Source of the DNA: an uncultured Bacteriovoracaceae bacterium
Lineage (GTDB): Bacteria; Bdellovibrionota; Bacteriovoracia; Bacteriovoracales; Bacteriovoracaceae
DNA: 55,344 nt
Direction of reading: 5' to 3'
NCBI GenBank assembly: GCA_937923325.1
Contig: CAKZUQ010000030.1
Coordinates: 1-55,344, forward strand
Shown here: piece by piece, positions 1-9,161 of the stretch
How the letters are laid out: every line of letters begins with the position of its first letter
Numbering within the stretch: position 1 is the first letter of the stretch
The notes under the pieces: generated by a model
Told to the model about the DNA's origin: nothing
What the model saw: the letters and a program-made list of their open reading frames with translations, nothing else
Databases searched by the model: none
Program-made: the position numbers and the translations under genes

Positions 1-605
1 AGGATAAACTTAAACAAAAAATTAAAAACTTAGAAATAGAAATATCTAATTTAAATAAAAGTGTAATCACCGAAGGGAATAGAGTTTCTCATTCCCAGGA
101 TGATGTTCAAGTTTTATCAGCTGAATACAAAGAACTCTTAAATAATAAAGAGAGACTCCTAGATAAAATTGATAATACTGGTGCCTTAGCTAAAGAAAGA
201 AAAGCGAAAAGTAAGACAACAAGTGCTTCGTCAATCGAAGAGGTTTATGAATTATTAGCCACCAAAATGAAGGGACAAAAGTCGTCAGCAGTCTTGATGA
301 CCTCTATTCAAGAAGTTATTAATATCATTTCTAAGAACGAATTCTCAAATTTAAAGTGGTTAGTTAAGGTTAGTGAAAATAAAACAAAGTATGGAGCTAG
401 GTTAAGATTTATCAATATGAATACTCAGTACTCTGAGGTGAAGTCAATATTGAGACCAGCTGTGCAAAAACTTTCAACAAAATTTAGAGTATATGATTTA
501 GCAATAAAAACTCGTATCAAAACAAGTCCTGGTGAGGTCGTTGAAGCTCTTGAACTTACTTTCCTTGTCGAAAAAGAGAAAAACCAACAGCTAGAAGTAC
601 GTTAA
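1..605 (+). CDS. C-terminal part of a coiled-coil protein, truncated by the window edge
   Basis: The frame is open from base 3, and no start is needed in the window; 200 residues are visible. The first ~75 residues are rich in Lys, Glu, Leu and Asn with heptad-like spacing (for example KLKQKIKNLEIEISNL), which suggests a coiled coil. A Lys/Ser/Thr linker follows, then a globular ~115-residue C-terminus that I do not recognise. An ATG at 267 lies in this frame but has coding-like sequence before it, so it is probably internal. The gene converges with the YciO-like gene with no gap. Function unknown. Confidence 0.7.
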   Translation, partial: DKLKQKIKNLEIEISNLNKSVITEGNRVSHSQDDVQVLSAEYKELLNNKERLLDKIDNTGALAKERKAKSKTTSASSIEEVYELLATKMKGQKSSAVLMTSIQEVINIISKNEFSNLKWLVKVSENKTKYGARLRFINMNTQYSEVKSILRPAVQKLSTKFRVYDLAIKTRIKTSPGEVVEALELTFLVEKEKNQQLEVR

Positions 606-1238
606 TTATAAGAATACAGTAGGATCTCCTGCTCCTTCACGTATAACTTCAGGAATATCATTTAAAAAGCTAACAATGGTACTGGGACCAGCAAAATCTA
701 ATTCTCCTGGATCTATAATCATATCAATCATATGAGCGATATCACAATCTTCAATCATATATGAGAAGACCTCATCCTCAGGATTAGTACCTAGGCTGGA
801 TAAAGGGATATTTGTGCTAATTACTGTATCTTCAAGTTTTTCTAAAATCTTTGTCACAAGGAGACTTGGGACAAAACGTATACCTATCTCTTTATCAGTT
901 TTTGTGGCCTTTATAATTTTTGAAATTTGTTTTGTGGCCTCAAAAATGAAAGTGTAATTTCCAGGAATAGCTTTTTTTAATAATCTAAAAGCTTGGTTAT
1001 CTATTAAAGCAACATTACTCGCCATTGAAATATCTGAGCAAAATAATGAGAAGTGCTTTGTCCCATTTTCTTTTTTTATTTTGTAAAGTTTTTCAATTCC
1101 ATCTTTATGATAAGGACTTGCTATAAGTATCCAGTTGGTATCTGTTGGAAGACAAACTATTCCACCTTTTTTTAGAATGGAGCATGCTTTATCTAAGACT
1201 CTATCGTCAGGACTGTGGGCAATAATATATTCAATCAT
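606..1238 (-). CDS. YciO-like protein of the Sua5/YciO/YrdC family
   Basis: This 210-residue single-domain protein belongs to the family that includes L-threonylcarbamoyladenylate synthases. The N-terminal PTDTNW segment and the KHFSLFCSD, PGNYTF and IREGAGDP segments follow the pattern of E. coli YciO rather than TsaC/Sua5. YciO is usually ~206 residues, so the length fits. The family binds nucleotide and RNA-like ligands, but the cellular role of the YciO branch is less settled than that of TsaC. The gene lies 15 bases after rarA on the same strand and is probably cotranscribed with it. The C-terminus meets the neighbouring plus-strand gene with no spacer. Family call firm; exact reaction inferred. 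Confidence 0.85.
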   Translation of the reverse strand: MIEYIIAHSPDDRVLDKACSILKKGGIVCLPTDTNWILIASPYHKDGIEKLYKIKKENGTKHFSLFCSDISMASNVALIDNQAFRLLKKAIPGNYTFIFEATKQISKIIKATKTDKEIGIRFVPSLLVTKILEKLEDTVISTNIPLSSLGTNPEDEVFSYMIEDCDIAHMIDMIIDPGELDFAGPSTIVSFLNDIPEVIREGAGDPTVFL

Positions 1239-1253
1239 ATAGAAATTGTAAGT

Positions 1254-2498
1254 TTATTTACGTACCTTGTCCAAATAATCATTTTGCATTTTTTCATATC
1301 CAAGGCCTGAAGAATTAAAAAACTTCAAATGACTCGGGTGATATTCTTGTGGTGTCCAATGATTTGTATAACTGTGAGGGTATTTGTAGTTTTTATTATC
1401 GGGATGATTATTTCTAAGATGACTAGGGACCTCTATAGTAGGATTATTCCTTACATATTGAAGAGCTTGGTTAATCGCTTCATAACTAGCATTACTCTTT
1501 GGAGCTTGGGCCAGATAAGTAGTTGCCTGAGCAAGAATAAGTCTTGCTTCTGGCATTCCGATATTTTTTATTCCGTAGTGAGCATTTGTGGCCATTTGTA
1601 AGGCCCTAGGGTCTGCATTACCAATGTCTTCACTGGCACTTATAATAAGCCTTCTTGCAATAAATTCTGGCGTTTCTCCGCCATCAAGCATAACTGCTAG
1701 CCATAGAATTGCTGCATCAACGTCACTGCCGCGAATAGACTTTATAAAAGCAGATATTACATCATAGTGTCTATCAGAGTTTTTATCGTACTCTCTTTGT
1801 GTATTAAAAATTTTTTCTTTAATTTCTTCAATACTCATAGAAGATATTTGATCTTTATTATGTGTAAGAAGTTCAAGATTATTAAGGGCACTCCTTGCAT
1901 CTCCATTAGAGAAACTAGCTATATACTCAATAATATTTTTATCAATCTCTAGCTGAGTTTCAGTATTTGCTGTAAGTAGGATTTCTAAGATTTCACCTTT
2001 TGATAGCTTTTCAAATCCCCAAACCTGTACTCTAGATAGTATGGCCTTATTTAAACTTGTTTGAGGGTACTCAGTAGTTGCCCCAAAAAGGATAAAGTCA
2101 CCTTTTTCTAAATAGGGAAGTAAAGCGTCTTGTTGAGCTTTATTAAATCTGTGAATCTCATCTATGAAAATAACACCTGTTTTTCCATGAAGATTCTTTA
2201 ATTCAATTGCCTGTGTAATCAATTTTCTAAGATCATTCACCCCGCCTAGAACTGCGTTGAAAGAATATAGTTCAAGCTCGGCTTCATTTGTCAAAATATT
2301 AGCTAATGTTGTTTTTCCACAACCAGGAGGTCCCCAAAAGATAATATGAGGTAAGTTATTGTAATTTAAAGACTGTAACCTTTTTAAGATCTTCTTCTGA
2401 CCCTGAAAACTCTCTAATGTTTTTGGTCTTAGTTTATAGGCCAAAGGAGCACTAGAATCTTTTGAATTATCTTCGAATAAACCGATCTGCTTTTTCAT
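1254..2498 (-). CDS. rarA: Replication-associated recombination protein A (AAA+ ATPase)
   Basis: RarA (MgsA) is a clamp-loader-related AAA+ ATPase that acts at stalled replication forks. In this 414-residue protein the Walker A motif GPPGCGKTT is at residues 56-64 and the Walker B FIDEIH at 111-116, followed by a sensor-1 GATTEYP segment. The C-terminal oligomerisation region contains ASEDIGNADPRAL and ends with the PxxYKYPHS-type segment (NYKYPHSYTNHW) typical of the family. Residues 4-8 read QIGLF, which fits the QxxLF consensus for binding the beta sliding clamp; this is inference from pattern. The start has no competing upstream ATG. The gene is divergent from rpsU and upstream of the yciO-like gene. 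Confidence 0.93.
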   Translation of the reverse strand: MKKQIGLFEDNSKDSSAPLAYKLRPKTLESFQGQKKILKRLQSLNYNNLPHIIFWGPPGCGKTTLANILTNEAELELYSFNAVLGGVNDLRKLITQAIELKNLHGKTGVIFIDEIHRFNKAQQDALLPYLEKGDFILFGATTEYPQTSLNKAILSRVQVWGFEKLSKGEILEILLTANTETQLEIDKNIIEYIASFSNGDARSALNNLELLTHNKDQISSMSIEEIKEKIFNTQREYDKNSDRHYDVISAFIKSIRGSDVDAAILWLAVMLDGGETPEFIARRLIISASEDIGNADPRALQMATNAHYGIKNIGMPEARLILAQATTYLAQAPKSNASYEAINQALQYVRNNPTIEVPSHLRNNHPDNKNYKYPHSYTNHWTPQEYHPSHLKFFNSSGLGYEKMQNDYLDKVRK

Positions 2499-2515
2499 TT
2501 AACACCTCATAATCG

Positions 2516-2562
2516 TTGACATATATACCCCTTTTGAATTAATTTATCCAAACTAATATTTT
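2516..2562 (+). promoter_or_regulatory. Candidate sigma70-type promoter(s) for rpsU
   Basis: Two overlapping candidates lie in the 113-base gap between the divergent rarA and rpsU genes. One has a perfect TTGACA at 2516-2521 with a weak -10 (TTAATT/TAATTT) 17-18 bases on. The other has TTGAAT at 2534-2539, a 17-base spacer and TATTTT at 2557-2562. Either gives a short leader before the strong AGGGGGTG ribosome binding site. Assigned by eye. Confidence 0.4.
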
Positions 2563-2611
2563 AACTCTGGCCTTGTCAGACATAATGCTATGCGGAAGGG
2601 GGTGAACTCAA

Positions 2612-2827
2612 ATGCAAAATATCTATATTAAAGTTGATGAAAAGTTCGGTGTAGAGAAGTCTTTAAGAAAATTTAAAAGACTATGTGATTCTTATGGAAT
2701 TGTAAAAATGTACAGAGCTAAGCAAGAGTATAAGAAACCTTCTATCCAAGCCAAAGAGAAATCTGAAGCAGCAGAGAAAAGAAGAAGAAAAACTAATGTA
2801 AAGTCTTACCGTAAAGGTAAAATCTAA
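2612..2827 (+). CDS. rpsU: 30S ribosomal protein S21
   Basis: This is a 71-residue, highly basic protein with the S21 pattern: an N-terminal beta segment, EKSLRKFKR, then a run of Arg/Lys (EKRRRKTNVKS) at the C-terminus. S21 binds the 30S platform near the anti-Shine-Dalgarno region and helps initiation. Family members are usually 58-71 residues, so the length is normal. A strong site (GAAGGGGGTG) lies 7-8 bases before the ATG. The gene is monocistronic: it has its own candidate promoter and a strong terminator directly after the stop codon. Confidence 0.97.
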   Translation: MQNIYIKVDEKFGVEKSLRKFKRLCDSYGIVKMYRAKQEYKKPSIQAKEKSEAAEKRRRKTNVKSYRKGKI

Positions 2828-2830
2828 TAC

Positions 2831-2861
2831 GAAGCCCTGGAGAAATCTGGGGCTTTTTTTT
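2831..2861 (+). terminator. Rho-independent terminator of rpsU
   Basis: AGCCC pairs with GGGCT around a loop rich in A and T, with further partial pairing inside, and an eight-T run follows. It starts four bases after the rpsU stop codon. Confidence 0.85.
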
Positions 2862-2868
2862 GCCCAAA

Positions 2869-3675
2869 TTATCTTCTTTGATTCGTAATCAAGCAAACTT
2901 TCAAAATATTATTCCATCTATTATGCATAATATTTAAAAGTGTCTTAGCTTGCTTTGGTATAGAAAAATTTCTTTTAGTAAGTCTAATATTTAGAGCATT
3001 CCAAATTATATTTAAATCATTTATATTTTTAGAAAAATAATCTTTATTATTTCTAATGAGAATATGTCTATCTACTGGCCTTACGAAGCTTGACCAGTAA
3101 GCTGTAAAGTCGTTTTGAAATCTATTATCACTTGACTGAAGGACAAATAAGTCAAATGCGGTAATGATATTTGTTAGCAAATGCTTAATTTTTTGAGTAT
3201 GAATAAACTTTGGTGAAATCAATTTAGCTTCCATTAGAAAATTATCAATTTCAACTTCTGCGTTTGTAATTTCTTGATAAAAAGATCTAAATTGGTTTTG
3301 TGCTTTTAATTTTTGGTCTAAATTCAAATTTTTTATTTTTTCAAAATCAACTTTATTATAGCTACTTTTTTTTAGCTTCTTTAAAGAAGCAGATATTTTC
3401 TCCATATTTGAAAAGCAATTACTCATTTTTGTAATATAACATTTATCTTTGAGCGTATATTCAAGTCTTGAAATTGTTTTTTTATGATTAAATGATTCTT
3501 TTAAAACTTTTAATTCAGGATTCAAAATGAATAAAAGTGTTTTATAGTCTTGGATTATACTTCGTAACTGAGGCTTGATATATCTATTGTATTTATACGT
3601 TGTTACATCTAAGTCTCTTGGACCATAAGCGCTAGCACTGAATGAAATAAAAACTAAAACAAAGTATTTTAACAT
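2869..3675 (-). CDS. Secreted protein of unknown function
   Basis: I do not recognise this 268-residue protein. The N-terminus has a short signal peptide: Lys3, a hydrophobic core (FVLVFISFSA), and a likely cleavage site after Ala-Ser-Ala near residue 16. The rest is Lys-rich and mostly helical in appearance, with two cysteines in a KCYITKMSNC segment near residue 78 and one near the C-terminus. No transmembrane segment follows the signal, so it is probably periplasmic or exported. It sits 15 bases after the scramblase-like gene on the same strand and may be cotranscribed with it. Confidence 0.7.
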   Translation of the reverse strand: MLKYFVLVFISFSASAYGPRDLDVTTYKYNRYIKPQLRSIIQDYKTLLFILNPELKVLKESFNHKKTISRLEYTLKDKCYITKMSNCFSNMEKISASLKKLKKSSYNKVDFEKIKNLNLDQKLKAQNQFRSFYQEITNAEVEIDNFLMEAKLISPKFIHTQKIKHLLTNIITAFDLFVLQSSDNRFQNDFTAYWSSFVRPVDRHILIRNNKDYFSKNINDLNIIWNALNIRLTKRNFSIPKQAKTLLNIMHNRWNNILKVCLITNQRR

Positions 3676-3690
3676 AGACTCATTTTAGTC

Positions 3691-4341
3691 TTAGTTACCT
3701 AAGAAGTCTAAAAGGCCAGAAGTTCCTTGGTTGTTTTCAAAGAAATCAAAATCAATAGAGATTCCAGCAGCAAAAAGCAGAGTCTTTTGCTCAATTGTGA
3801 GATCTGTTGAATCTAGTTTTATCACAAAGGCATCTGAGTCAGTGAAAACCTCAGATAGAAAACCTTGCCATTTCTTTGTTATAACTCCTACTGATTGACC
3901 TTGTTTGTTTAAAATTGGAAATGTCCAAAGCCTCCAAATAGGACTTTTTATCTGGAAGACCTCATTAGCTGAGGAGTCAATAATAGAGTATTTTTTTTGT
4001 AAAAGTGAGAATCTTCGATGAATAGAACCAATCTTTTGGCCTTCTATCTCTATAAATAAATCAGAAAATATCCAAAAGAATTTACGATGAAGATCAAGAG
4101 CTTTTACACCATCATTATCAAAAATGGAGATATCGAATGGGCGATGGCTTCTAAGAAAAAATCGCTTCATTATTCTCATAAAGCCAGAGCCCTGTTCAGC
4201 TATAAATCCTAACTGTGTTTTATGCTCATCCATGATTAAGTATTTATTTTTTGTTTCAAAACCACTTAGAATTTCTAGTAACTCTTTGTGCTGTTTAATG
4301 ATGAATTGATTACCTTTTAATATTTGATTTATTATATTCAT
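3691..4341 (-). CDS. Phospholipid scramblase / LURP-one-like family protein
   Basis: This protein is 216 residues from the ATG at 4341. It shows the tubby-like beta-barrel pattern of the scramblase/LURP-one family: GFIAEQGSGFMRIMKRFFLRSHRPF, then a DLHRKFFWIFSDL segment and IGSIHRRFSLLQKKYSIID, with a late VGVITKKWQGF repeat-like strand. Family members bind membranes or lipids; the bacterial role is not established. The open frame continues upstream to an ATG at 4398, but those 19 codons run through the ileS terminator hairpin. The ATG at 4341, with CAGGCG about ten bases upstream, is therefore the likelier start. Confidence 0.75.
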   Translation of the reverse strand: MNIINQILKGNQFIIKQHKELLEILSGFETKNKYLIMDEHKTQLGFIAEQGSGFMRIMKRFFLRSHRPFDISIFDNDGVKALDLHRKFFWIFSDLFIEIEGQKIGSIHRRFSLLQKKYSIIDSSANEVFQIKSPIWRLWTFPILNKQGQSVGVITKKWQGFLSEVFTDSDAFVIKLDSTDLTIEQKTLLFAAGISIDFDFFENNQGTSGLLDFLGN

Positions 4342-4367
4342 ATTTATCACGCCTGAAAGAAATGGAT

Positions 4368-4395
4368 AAAAAAATAGCCCCAATTTGGGGCTATT
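4368..4395 (-). terminator. Rho-independent terminator of ileS
   Basis: On the minus strand a perfect 9-bp stem (AATAGCCCC paired with GGGGCTATT) around a 5-base loop is followed by seven T. It begins three bases after the ileS stop codon. Its position argues that the downstream scramblase-like gene starts at 4341, after the hairpin. Confidence 0.88.
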
Positions 4396-4397
4396 CA

Positions 4398-7300
4398 TTA
4401 TTTTGTAAGTTTAATTGTTAACTTTTCTTTTTCAACTTCATGTTCTAATGAGTTGGTATCAGCTTGGAGAATAGCTGTAAAAGAAATATCTGTTGTGAGT
4501 GTTTCAGACTTAATATAATCCGAAAAAGTTTGGATGATACCTTTCATCGTCTCACTTGTGTCTACAACTAGTTTAATTCTGTCATCAACATTAAAGTTTA
4601 AATCTTTTCTAGAACGTTGAATTCTGTTTACAACTTCTCTTGCAAGACCTTCATTGATTAACTCTTGTGTTAGCTTAATGTCTAAGTCAATCGAGATCCA
4701 TTTATTTGATAAAGCATTTGAGCCTTTTTGAGCTTCCCTTAAAACGAATACATCTTCGCTTTCCAGATCAAAATCTAATAAATTTAACTTACCAGTCTCT
4801 TCAAACTTATTAAGAGTATCAGAGTCTAATTTTTGTATTTCAGACATAAACTCTTTAAAGCGTTTACCAACTTTCTTTCCTAGAACTCTTGCATTTGGTT
4901 TCGCAAAAAGCTTAATGAATTTATCTTCGTTAGTGTCGTAGCTTACAGCCTTTACATTTAATTCAACTTTAATAAAATCTTCAAGCTTAGAGATCCCATC
5001 AAGCAGGTCTTTATCTTGATGAATTACTGTTAAGTTCGCCAGAGGAGTCTTAACTTTTATATCGGCTTGAGATCTTTTTTGACGTCCTAAAAGAATAAGC
5101 TCTTGCATTCTAACTACAGCATCTTCTAAATTGCTATCAATAAATTTAGAGTCAAATTCAGGGTAGTCACATAAGTGGACAGACTCTGGCAAGTCTTCTC
5201 CAAAGTTCGTTTTTAATTCTTGGTAAATGAATTCAGATAAAAATGGAGCAAATGGTGCCATTATCTTACTTAGTTCTTTTAAAGTTGTGTAAAGAGTTGA
5301 ATAAGCTTGAGCTTTATCAGTTGTAAGGTCTTCACCTTCCCAAAATCTTCTTCTATTAAGTCTGATATACCAATTTGTTAGATCCTCAATAAAGTTAAAT
5401 AACTGAGGAACAACATTATATAATCTGTATGCTTGCATTTCTTCATTAACATTTTTAATTAGTGTCTGAAGTTTAGATAAGACCCATCTGTCTAAAATAT
5501 TATCTCCAAACTGAAGGTCTTTTGAGGCGTTAAAACCATCTACCTTGGCATATGTATTAAAGAATTTAAATGAGTTAAACCATGGAAGAAGTGCACGACG
5601 AACCATGTCTTTAACACCTTCATCAGTGAATTTTAATTCTTCACCTTTAACTAAACCAGAAGTAATAAGAGTTAGTCTTAATGCATCTGCTCCAAATTGT
5701 TCCATTAATGCATCAGGGGCCGTGTAGTTTTGAAGACGTTTACTCATCTTTTTTCCGTCAGCGGCCATAACCATTCCATTAACGATTACGTTTTTAAAGG
5801 CTGGCTTATCAAATAATGCTGCAGATAAAACAGTAAGAGTATAGAACCATCCACGAGTTTGATCTAAACCTTCAGCGATGAATTCAGCTGGAAAACCATT
5901 TTCAAATACCTCTTTATTTTCAAATGGGTAGTGAAGTTGAGCGTAAGGCATTGAACCAGATTCAAACCAACAGTCAAAAACTTCAGGGATTCTTTTATAT
6001 GTCCCAGCTTCACCATCAATTGTGAAATCCATTGTATCAACTGTTTCTCTGTGAAGGTCATTAACTTCAACACCAGTATATTTTTTTAACTCTTCAATAG
6101 AACCTATACAAACAGAGTTTCCAGTTTCCTCATTGATCCAAATCGGTAGAGGTGTTCCCCAAAATCTATTTCTTGAAATTGCCCAGTCACGCGCATTTTC
6201 TAGCCACTTTCCAAAACGTCCCGATTTAATATGACCAGGAACCCAGTTGATTTGAGAGTTAGCATTAAGCATTTTTTCCTTAACTGTATCAACACTTAAA
6301 TACCACTGTGGCATGGCCATATAGATTAGCGGTGTGTCTGTTCTAGGGCAGAATGGGTAGCTATGGACTAAAACTGATTGATGAAATACTTGATTTTTAT
6401 CTTTTAAGTTTTTAATAATATCTTTATCTGCATCTTTAATGAATCTACCGGCATAATCTGATACTTCTTCAGTAAATTCAGCCTTAGAGTTAAGCGGGCA
6501 AACGATTGCTGATATTTTATGTTCCTTTAGAACTCGATTATCATCTTCACCAAAAGCTGGAGCAGCGTGAACAATACCTGTACCATCACTAGTTGTTACA
6601 TAGTTATCTGATACAACTTGGAATGCTCCTTCACTTCTTTTTTCTTCAAAGTATGGAAATAGCGGCTCGTATTCAAGTCCTACTAGGTTACTTCCTTTGC
6701 ATTCTTTTAGTTCTTCGAAATCATGACCTTTTTTAAATGCAGCAATTCTTTCTTTAGCAATCCAAAATTTTACATCTTTAGTTTTTTCATGAACAAATAC
6801 ATAATCGATTTCTTTATTTACAATAAGAGCTAGGTTACTTGGAAGTGTCCAAGGAGTTGTTGTCCATGCTGATAAATACCCTTCTTCGCCTTTAATTTTA
6901 AATAGTACTGTTACAGCTGGATCTTGAACATCTTGGTAGTTTGATGTTGCTTCAAAATTTGATAATCCTGTTTCAAGAGCAGGAGAGTAAGGAACAATTT
7001 TATTACCTTGATAAATTAAATTTTTATCCCAACACTCTTTAAATACCCACCAAACAGATTCCATAAATTCTGGATCCATTGTTTTATAATCATTTTCAAA
7101 GTCAACCCAACGACCAATTCTATTGATTGTTTTTTCCCATTGACCTGTATAAGTTAAGACAATTTCACGGCAAGCATCACAGTATGCTTTTACACCATTT
7201 TTTTCTACATAATCATTTGCACTCATTCCAAATTTCTTATCAATTTGTTGCTCAATGGGAAGACCATGTGTATCCCAACCCCAGCGACGAGAAACGTAGC

Positions 7301-7526
7301 GACCTTTCATCGTGAAGTATCTTGGAATAATATCTTTGATTGTCGATGCTACAAGGTGACCATGGTGAGGAAGACCTGTTGCAAATGGAGGTCCATCATA
7401 AAAAATATAAGACTCATTATCTTTTGTTTTATCTAAACTTTTTTCAAAAATTTTATTTTCTTTCCAAAAATTTAAAATATTTTTTTCTGACTCAACAAAT
7501 GAAAAATTATCTGTGTTCTCGCTCAT
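4398..7526 (-). CDS. ileS: Isoleucine-tRNA ligase, eukaryote-like (IleS2-type)
   Basis: IleRS charges tRNA-Ile with isoleucine in the cytoplasm. The protein has 1042 residues, longer than the ~940 of the common bacterial form. The class I signature reads FATGLPHHGH (HIGH equivalent at 54-57), followed by STIKDIIPRY and GWDTHGLPIE. The KMSKR motif lies near residue 595, followed by LQNYTAPDA. These segments match the eukaryotic/IleS2 branch, not the GSIHIGH/KMSKS branch of E. coli. The editing domain is present (TTTPWTLPSN; GTGIVHAAPAFGEDD). The long C-terminal tRNA-binding region is present and lacks an obvious zinc-finger tail. A GAGGAGAG site precedes the ATG. Confidence 0.95.
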   Translation of the reverse strand: MSENTDNFSFVESEKNILNFWKENKIFEKSLDKTKDNESYIFYDGPPFATGLPHHGHLVASTIKDIIPRYFTMKGRYVSRRWGWDTHGLPIEQQIDKKFGMSANDYVEKNGVKAYCDACREIVLTYTGQWEKTINRIGRWVDFENDYKTMDPEFMESVWWVFKECWDKNLIYQGNKIVPYSPALETGLSNFEATSNYQDVQDPAVTVLFKIKGEEGYLSAWTTTPWTLPSNLALIVNKEIDYVFVHEKTKDVKFWIAKERIAAFKKGHDFEELKECKGSNLVGLEYEPLFPYFEEKRSEGAFQVVSDNYVTTSDGTGIVHAAPAFGEDDNRVLKEHKISAIVCPLNSKAEFTEEVSDYAGRFIKDADKDIIKNLKDKNQVFHQSVLVHSYPFCPRTDTPLIYMAMPQWYLSVDTVKEKMLNANSQINWVPGHIKSGRFGKWLENARDWAISRNRFWGTPLPIWINEETGNSVCIGSIEELKKYTGVEVNDLHRETVDTMDFTIDGEAGTYKRIPEVFDCWFESGSMPYAQLHYPFENKEVFENGFPAEFIAEGLDQTRGWFYTLTVLSAALFDKPAFKNVIVNGMVMAADGKKMSKRLQNYTAPDALMEQFGADALRLTLITSGLVKGEELKFTDEGVKDMVRRALLPWFNSFKFFNTYAKVDGFNASKDLQFGDNILDRWVLSKLQTLIKNVNEEMQAYRLYNVVPQLFNFIEDLTNWYIRLNRRRFWEGEDLTTDKAQAYSTLYTTLKELSKIMAPFAPFLSEFIYQELKTNFGEDLPESVHLCDYPEFDSKFIDSNLEDAVVRMQELILLGRQKRSQADIKVKTPLANLTVIHQDKDLLDGISKLEDFIKVELNVKAVSYDTNEDKFIKLFAKPNARVLGKKVGKRFKEFMSEIQKLDSDTLNKFEETGKLNLLDFDLESEDVFVLREAQKGSNALSNKWISIDLDIKLTQELINEGLAREVVNRIQRSRKDLNFNVDDRIKLVVDTSETMKGIIQTFSDYIKSETLTTDISFTAILQADTNSLEHEVEKEKLTIKLTK

Positions 7527-7634
7527 CTGAGTTCTCTCCTCGGGTACTTGTTTCGATTAGGCAAATTTGTAGGCATTAATCTAACAAATTCCTAATGATT
7601 TGAGTAGTTTAAATCTTCGTCGATAAGAAGATAT

Positions 7635-9161
7635 ATGAGACTTTTAAGCTTAAAAATTATTTTTCTTTTTATAGTTGATTGTGGTGCGTTAGCGGCTCAC
7701 GCTTTAACTACTGAAGATACAAAACTACTTGGGAAAATGGGGATAACCGCCCCAAGAATTCTATTGCATACAGATCAATGGCAAGTTAAGCCTTCGAAAA
7801 TAGATTCTGATGGAGTGCGCTATAAAGGTCAGGCAAAGAGCTTAATCGAGTGGAATGAAATGGATCATGTAAAATGGTTGGATTTTAATTATTGGAAACA
7901 ACAAAGACAGCAACGAGATATATCTCCTGATTGGAAAATAAAATTTCGCCAGGCCCAGCAGGTTGAACTTATTGGTAGGGTTTTAAAGTGTGTGGGAGAA
8001 TGTAGGCTTTATAGAGGAGAAAATTATGTCAATGCGCAGTATTTATCTAGGCTCAAAGAAGGGGATGAGCTTGTTACTGCAGAAGACTCGTATGCTTGGC
8101 TAGTACTGGGTGATGGTTCTATAGCAAGAGTTTCTCCAAAGACATCACTTACTTTAAATGAATTTAATCTGGGAAAAAGTAGTGCTTTTTATTTTGTACG
8201 TTTAAATCATGGACATATTCATTGGCAGGTAAGAAAGCTAGGAAGCTTTAAAAAGCAAAATTTAGCTGAAACAGATCTTTTGTTTTATCCGCTCATGCAA
8301 ATGGATGCCAATAGAGAGAAGTTTTCTCAAGATGAATATAGGCAAATGAATGAAAAGCAAAGATTACTCTATTTTACTAGAAAGAATTTTGGCCACAAGT
8401 CACAGTATGAAGAGCTTAATTCTTATTTAGTTGATAATGATACCTATCTTTCTAAAGTGGATACGAAAGTATTTATGGTGACACCAAATTCTAGTTTTTT
8501 GGTAACTAATGCACATTTTGATGTTTTTTATTCTATAAATTCACATACACATTTTAGGTTTAAAAAATACCTAAATGGCTTTGAAAGTAAAGATACTCGA
8601 AAAATCAGTGTTAGTGCTTTTTTAAGGGGATATAACAACACAAAACAAGAGGATTTAGTCTCGAGTGAATGGTATGAGATAGATTCGAATGGTTCTGTGA
8701 TTGAAGAAAAAAACTTGGAGCGAGTTTACAATAGCATAGACCTCTTTACAAAAAGAACTCCAACAATACATCTGGCCAGAGAAATTTTATTAAAGAGCAG
8801 ATTTAAATATTTATACCAAGCACAGTTACAAACTAAAGACTTAATTGTAGAACATGGCTACAGGTTGTGGGATGATGACTCTATTGATGAAGACTATGCA
8901 GGTGAAACATTGCGTAGGATAGAATTCTTAAAAGAATATACTCGTAGAGTAGAGACAACGAATTTATTTTCATTAAAAAAAGTATTTAAATCGAAAATAC
9001 TTGATGAGTTTGATTCTGAGTATTACTCTTATGCTCTTAAAAGTCAGATCGAAAAATTAAAAACTCAATATTCTAAAAAGAGAATGGTAATACCAGAATT
9101 AAAAGAAATAGAATATTATATTTGGACCTTGAAATATGCAAAAAAACCAAAAGAAATTTAA
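7635..9161 (+). CDS. Secreted FecR-domain protein
   Basis: This 508-residue protein has a signal peptide (residues ~1-24, hydrophobic core IIFLFIVDCGALAAHA). Residues ~105-200 look like a FecR domain: EGDELVTAEDSYAWLVLGDGS followed by RVSPKTSLTL, then a YFVRLNHGHIHWQV strand. In classical FecR proteins this domain is the periplasmic part of an anti-sigma factor. Here there is no cytoplasmic helix, no extra transmembrane segment and no neighbouring ECF sigma factor, so anti-sigma function is unlikely; a periplasmic structural or surface role is more plausible. The C-terminal ~300 residues are unrecognised. The 3' end overlaps the maf gene by 26 bases. Confidence 0.75.
   Translation: MRLLSLKIIFLFIVDCGALAAHALTTEDTKLLGKMGITAPRILLHTDQWQVKPSKIDSDGVRYKGQAKSLIEWNEMDHVKWLDFNYWKQQRQQRDISPDWKIKFRQAQQVELIGRVLKCVGECRLYRGENYVNAQYLSRLKEGDELVTAEDSYAWLVLGDGSIARVSPKTSLTLNEFNLGKSSAFYFVRLNHGHIHWQVRKLGSFKKQNLAETDLLFYPLMQMDANREKFSQDEYRQMNEKQRLLYFTRKNFGHKSQYEELNSYLVDNDTYLSKVDTKVFMVTPNSSFLVTNAHFDVFYSINSHTHFRFKKYLNGFESKDTRKISVSAFLRGYNNTKQEDLVSSEWYEIDSNGSVIEEKNLERVYNSIDLFTKRTPTIHLAREILLKSRFKYLYQAQLQTKDLIVEHGYRLWDDDSIDEDYAGETLRRIEFLKEYTRRVETTNLFSLKKVFKSKILDEFDSEYYSYALKSQIEKLKTQYSKKRMVIPELKEIEYYIWTLKYAKKPKEI

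Noticed and set aside
4342..4398. An N-terminal extension of the scramblase-like protein to the ATG at 4398
   Set aside because: These codons run through the perfect terminator hairpin of ileS, and a better-placed ATG exists at 4341.
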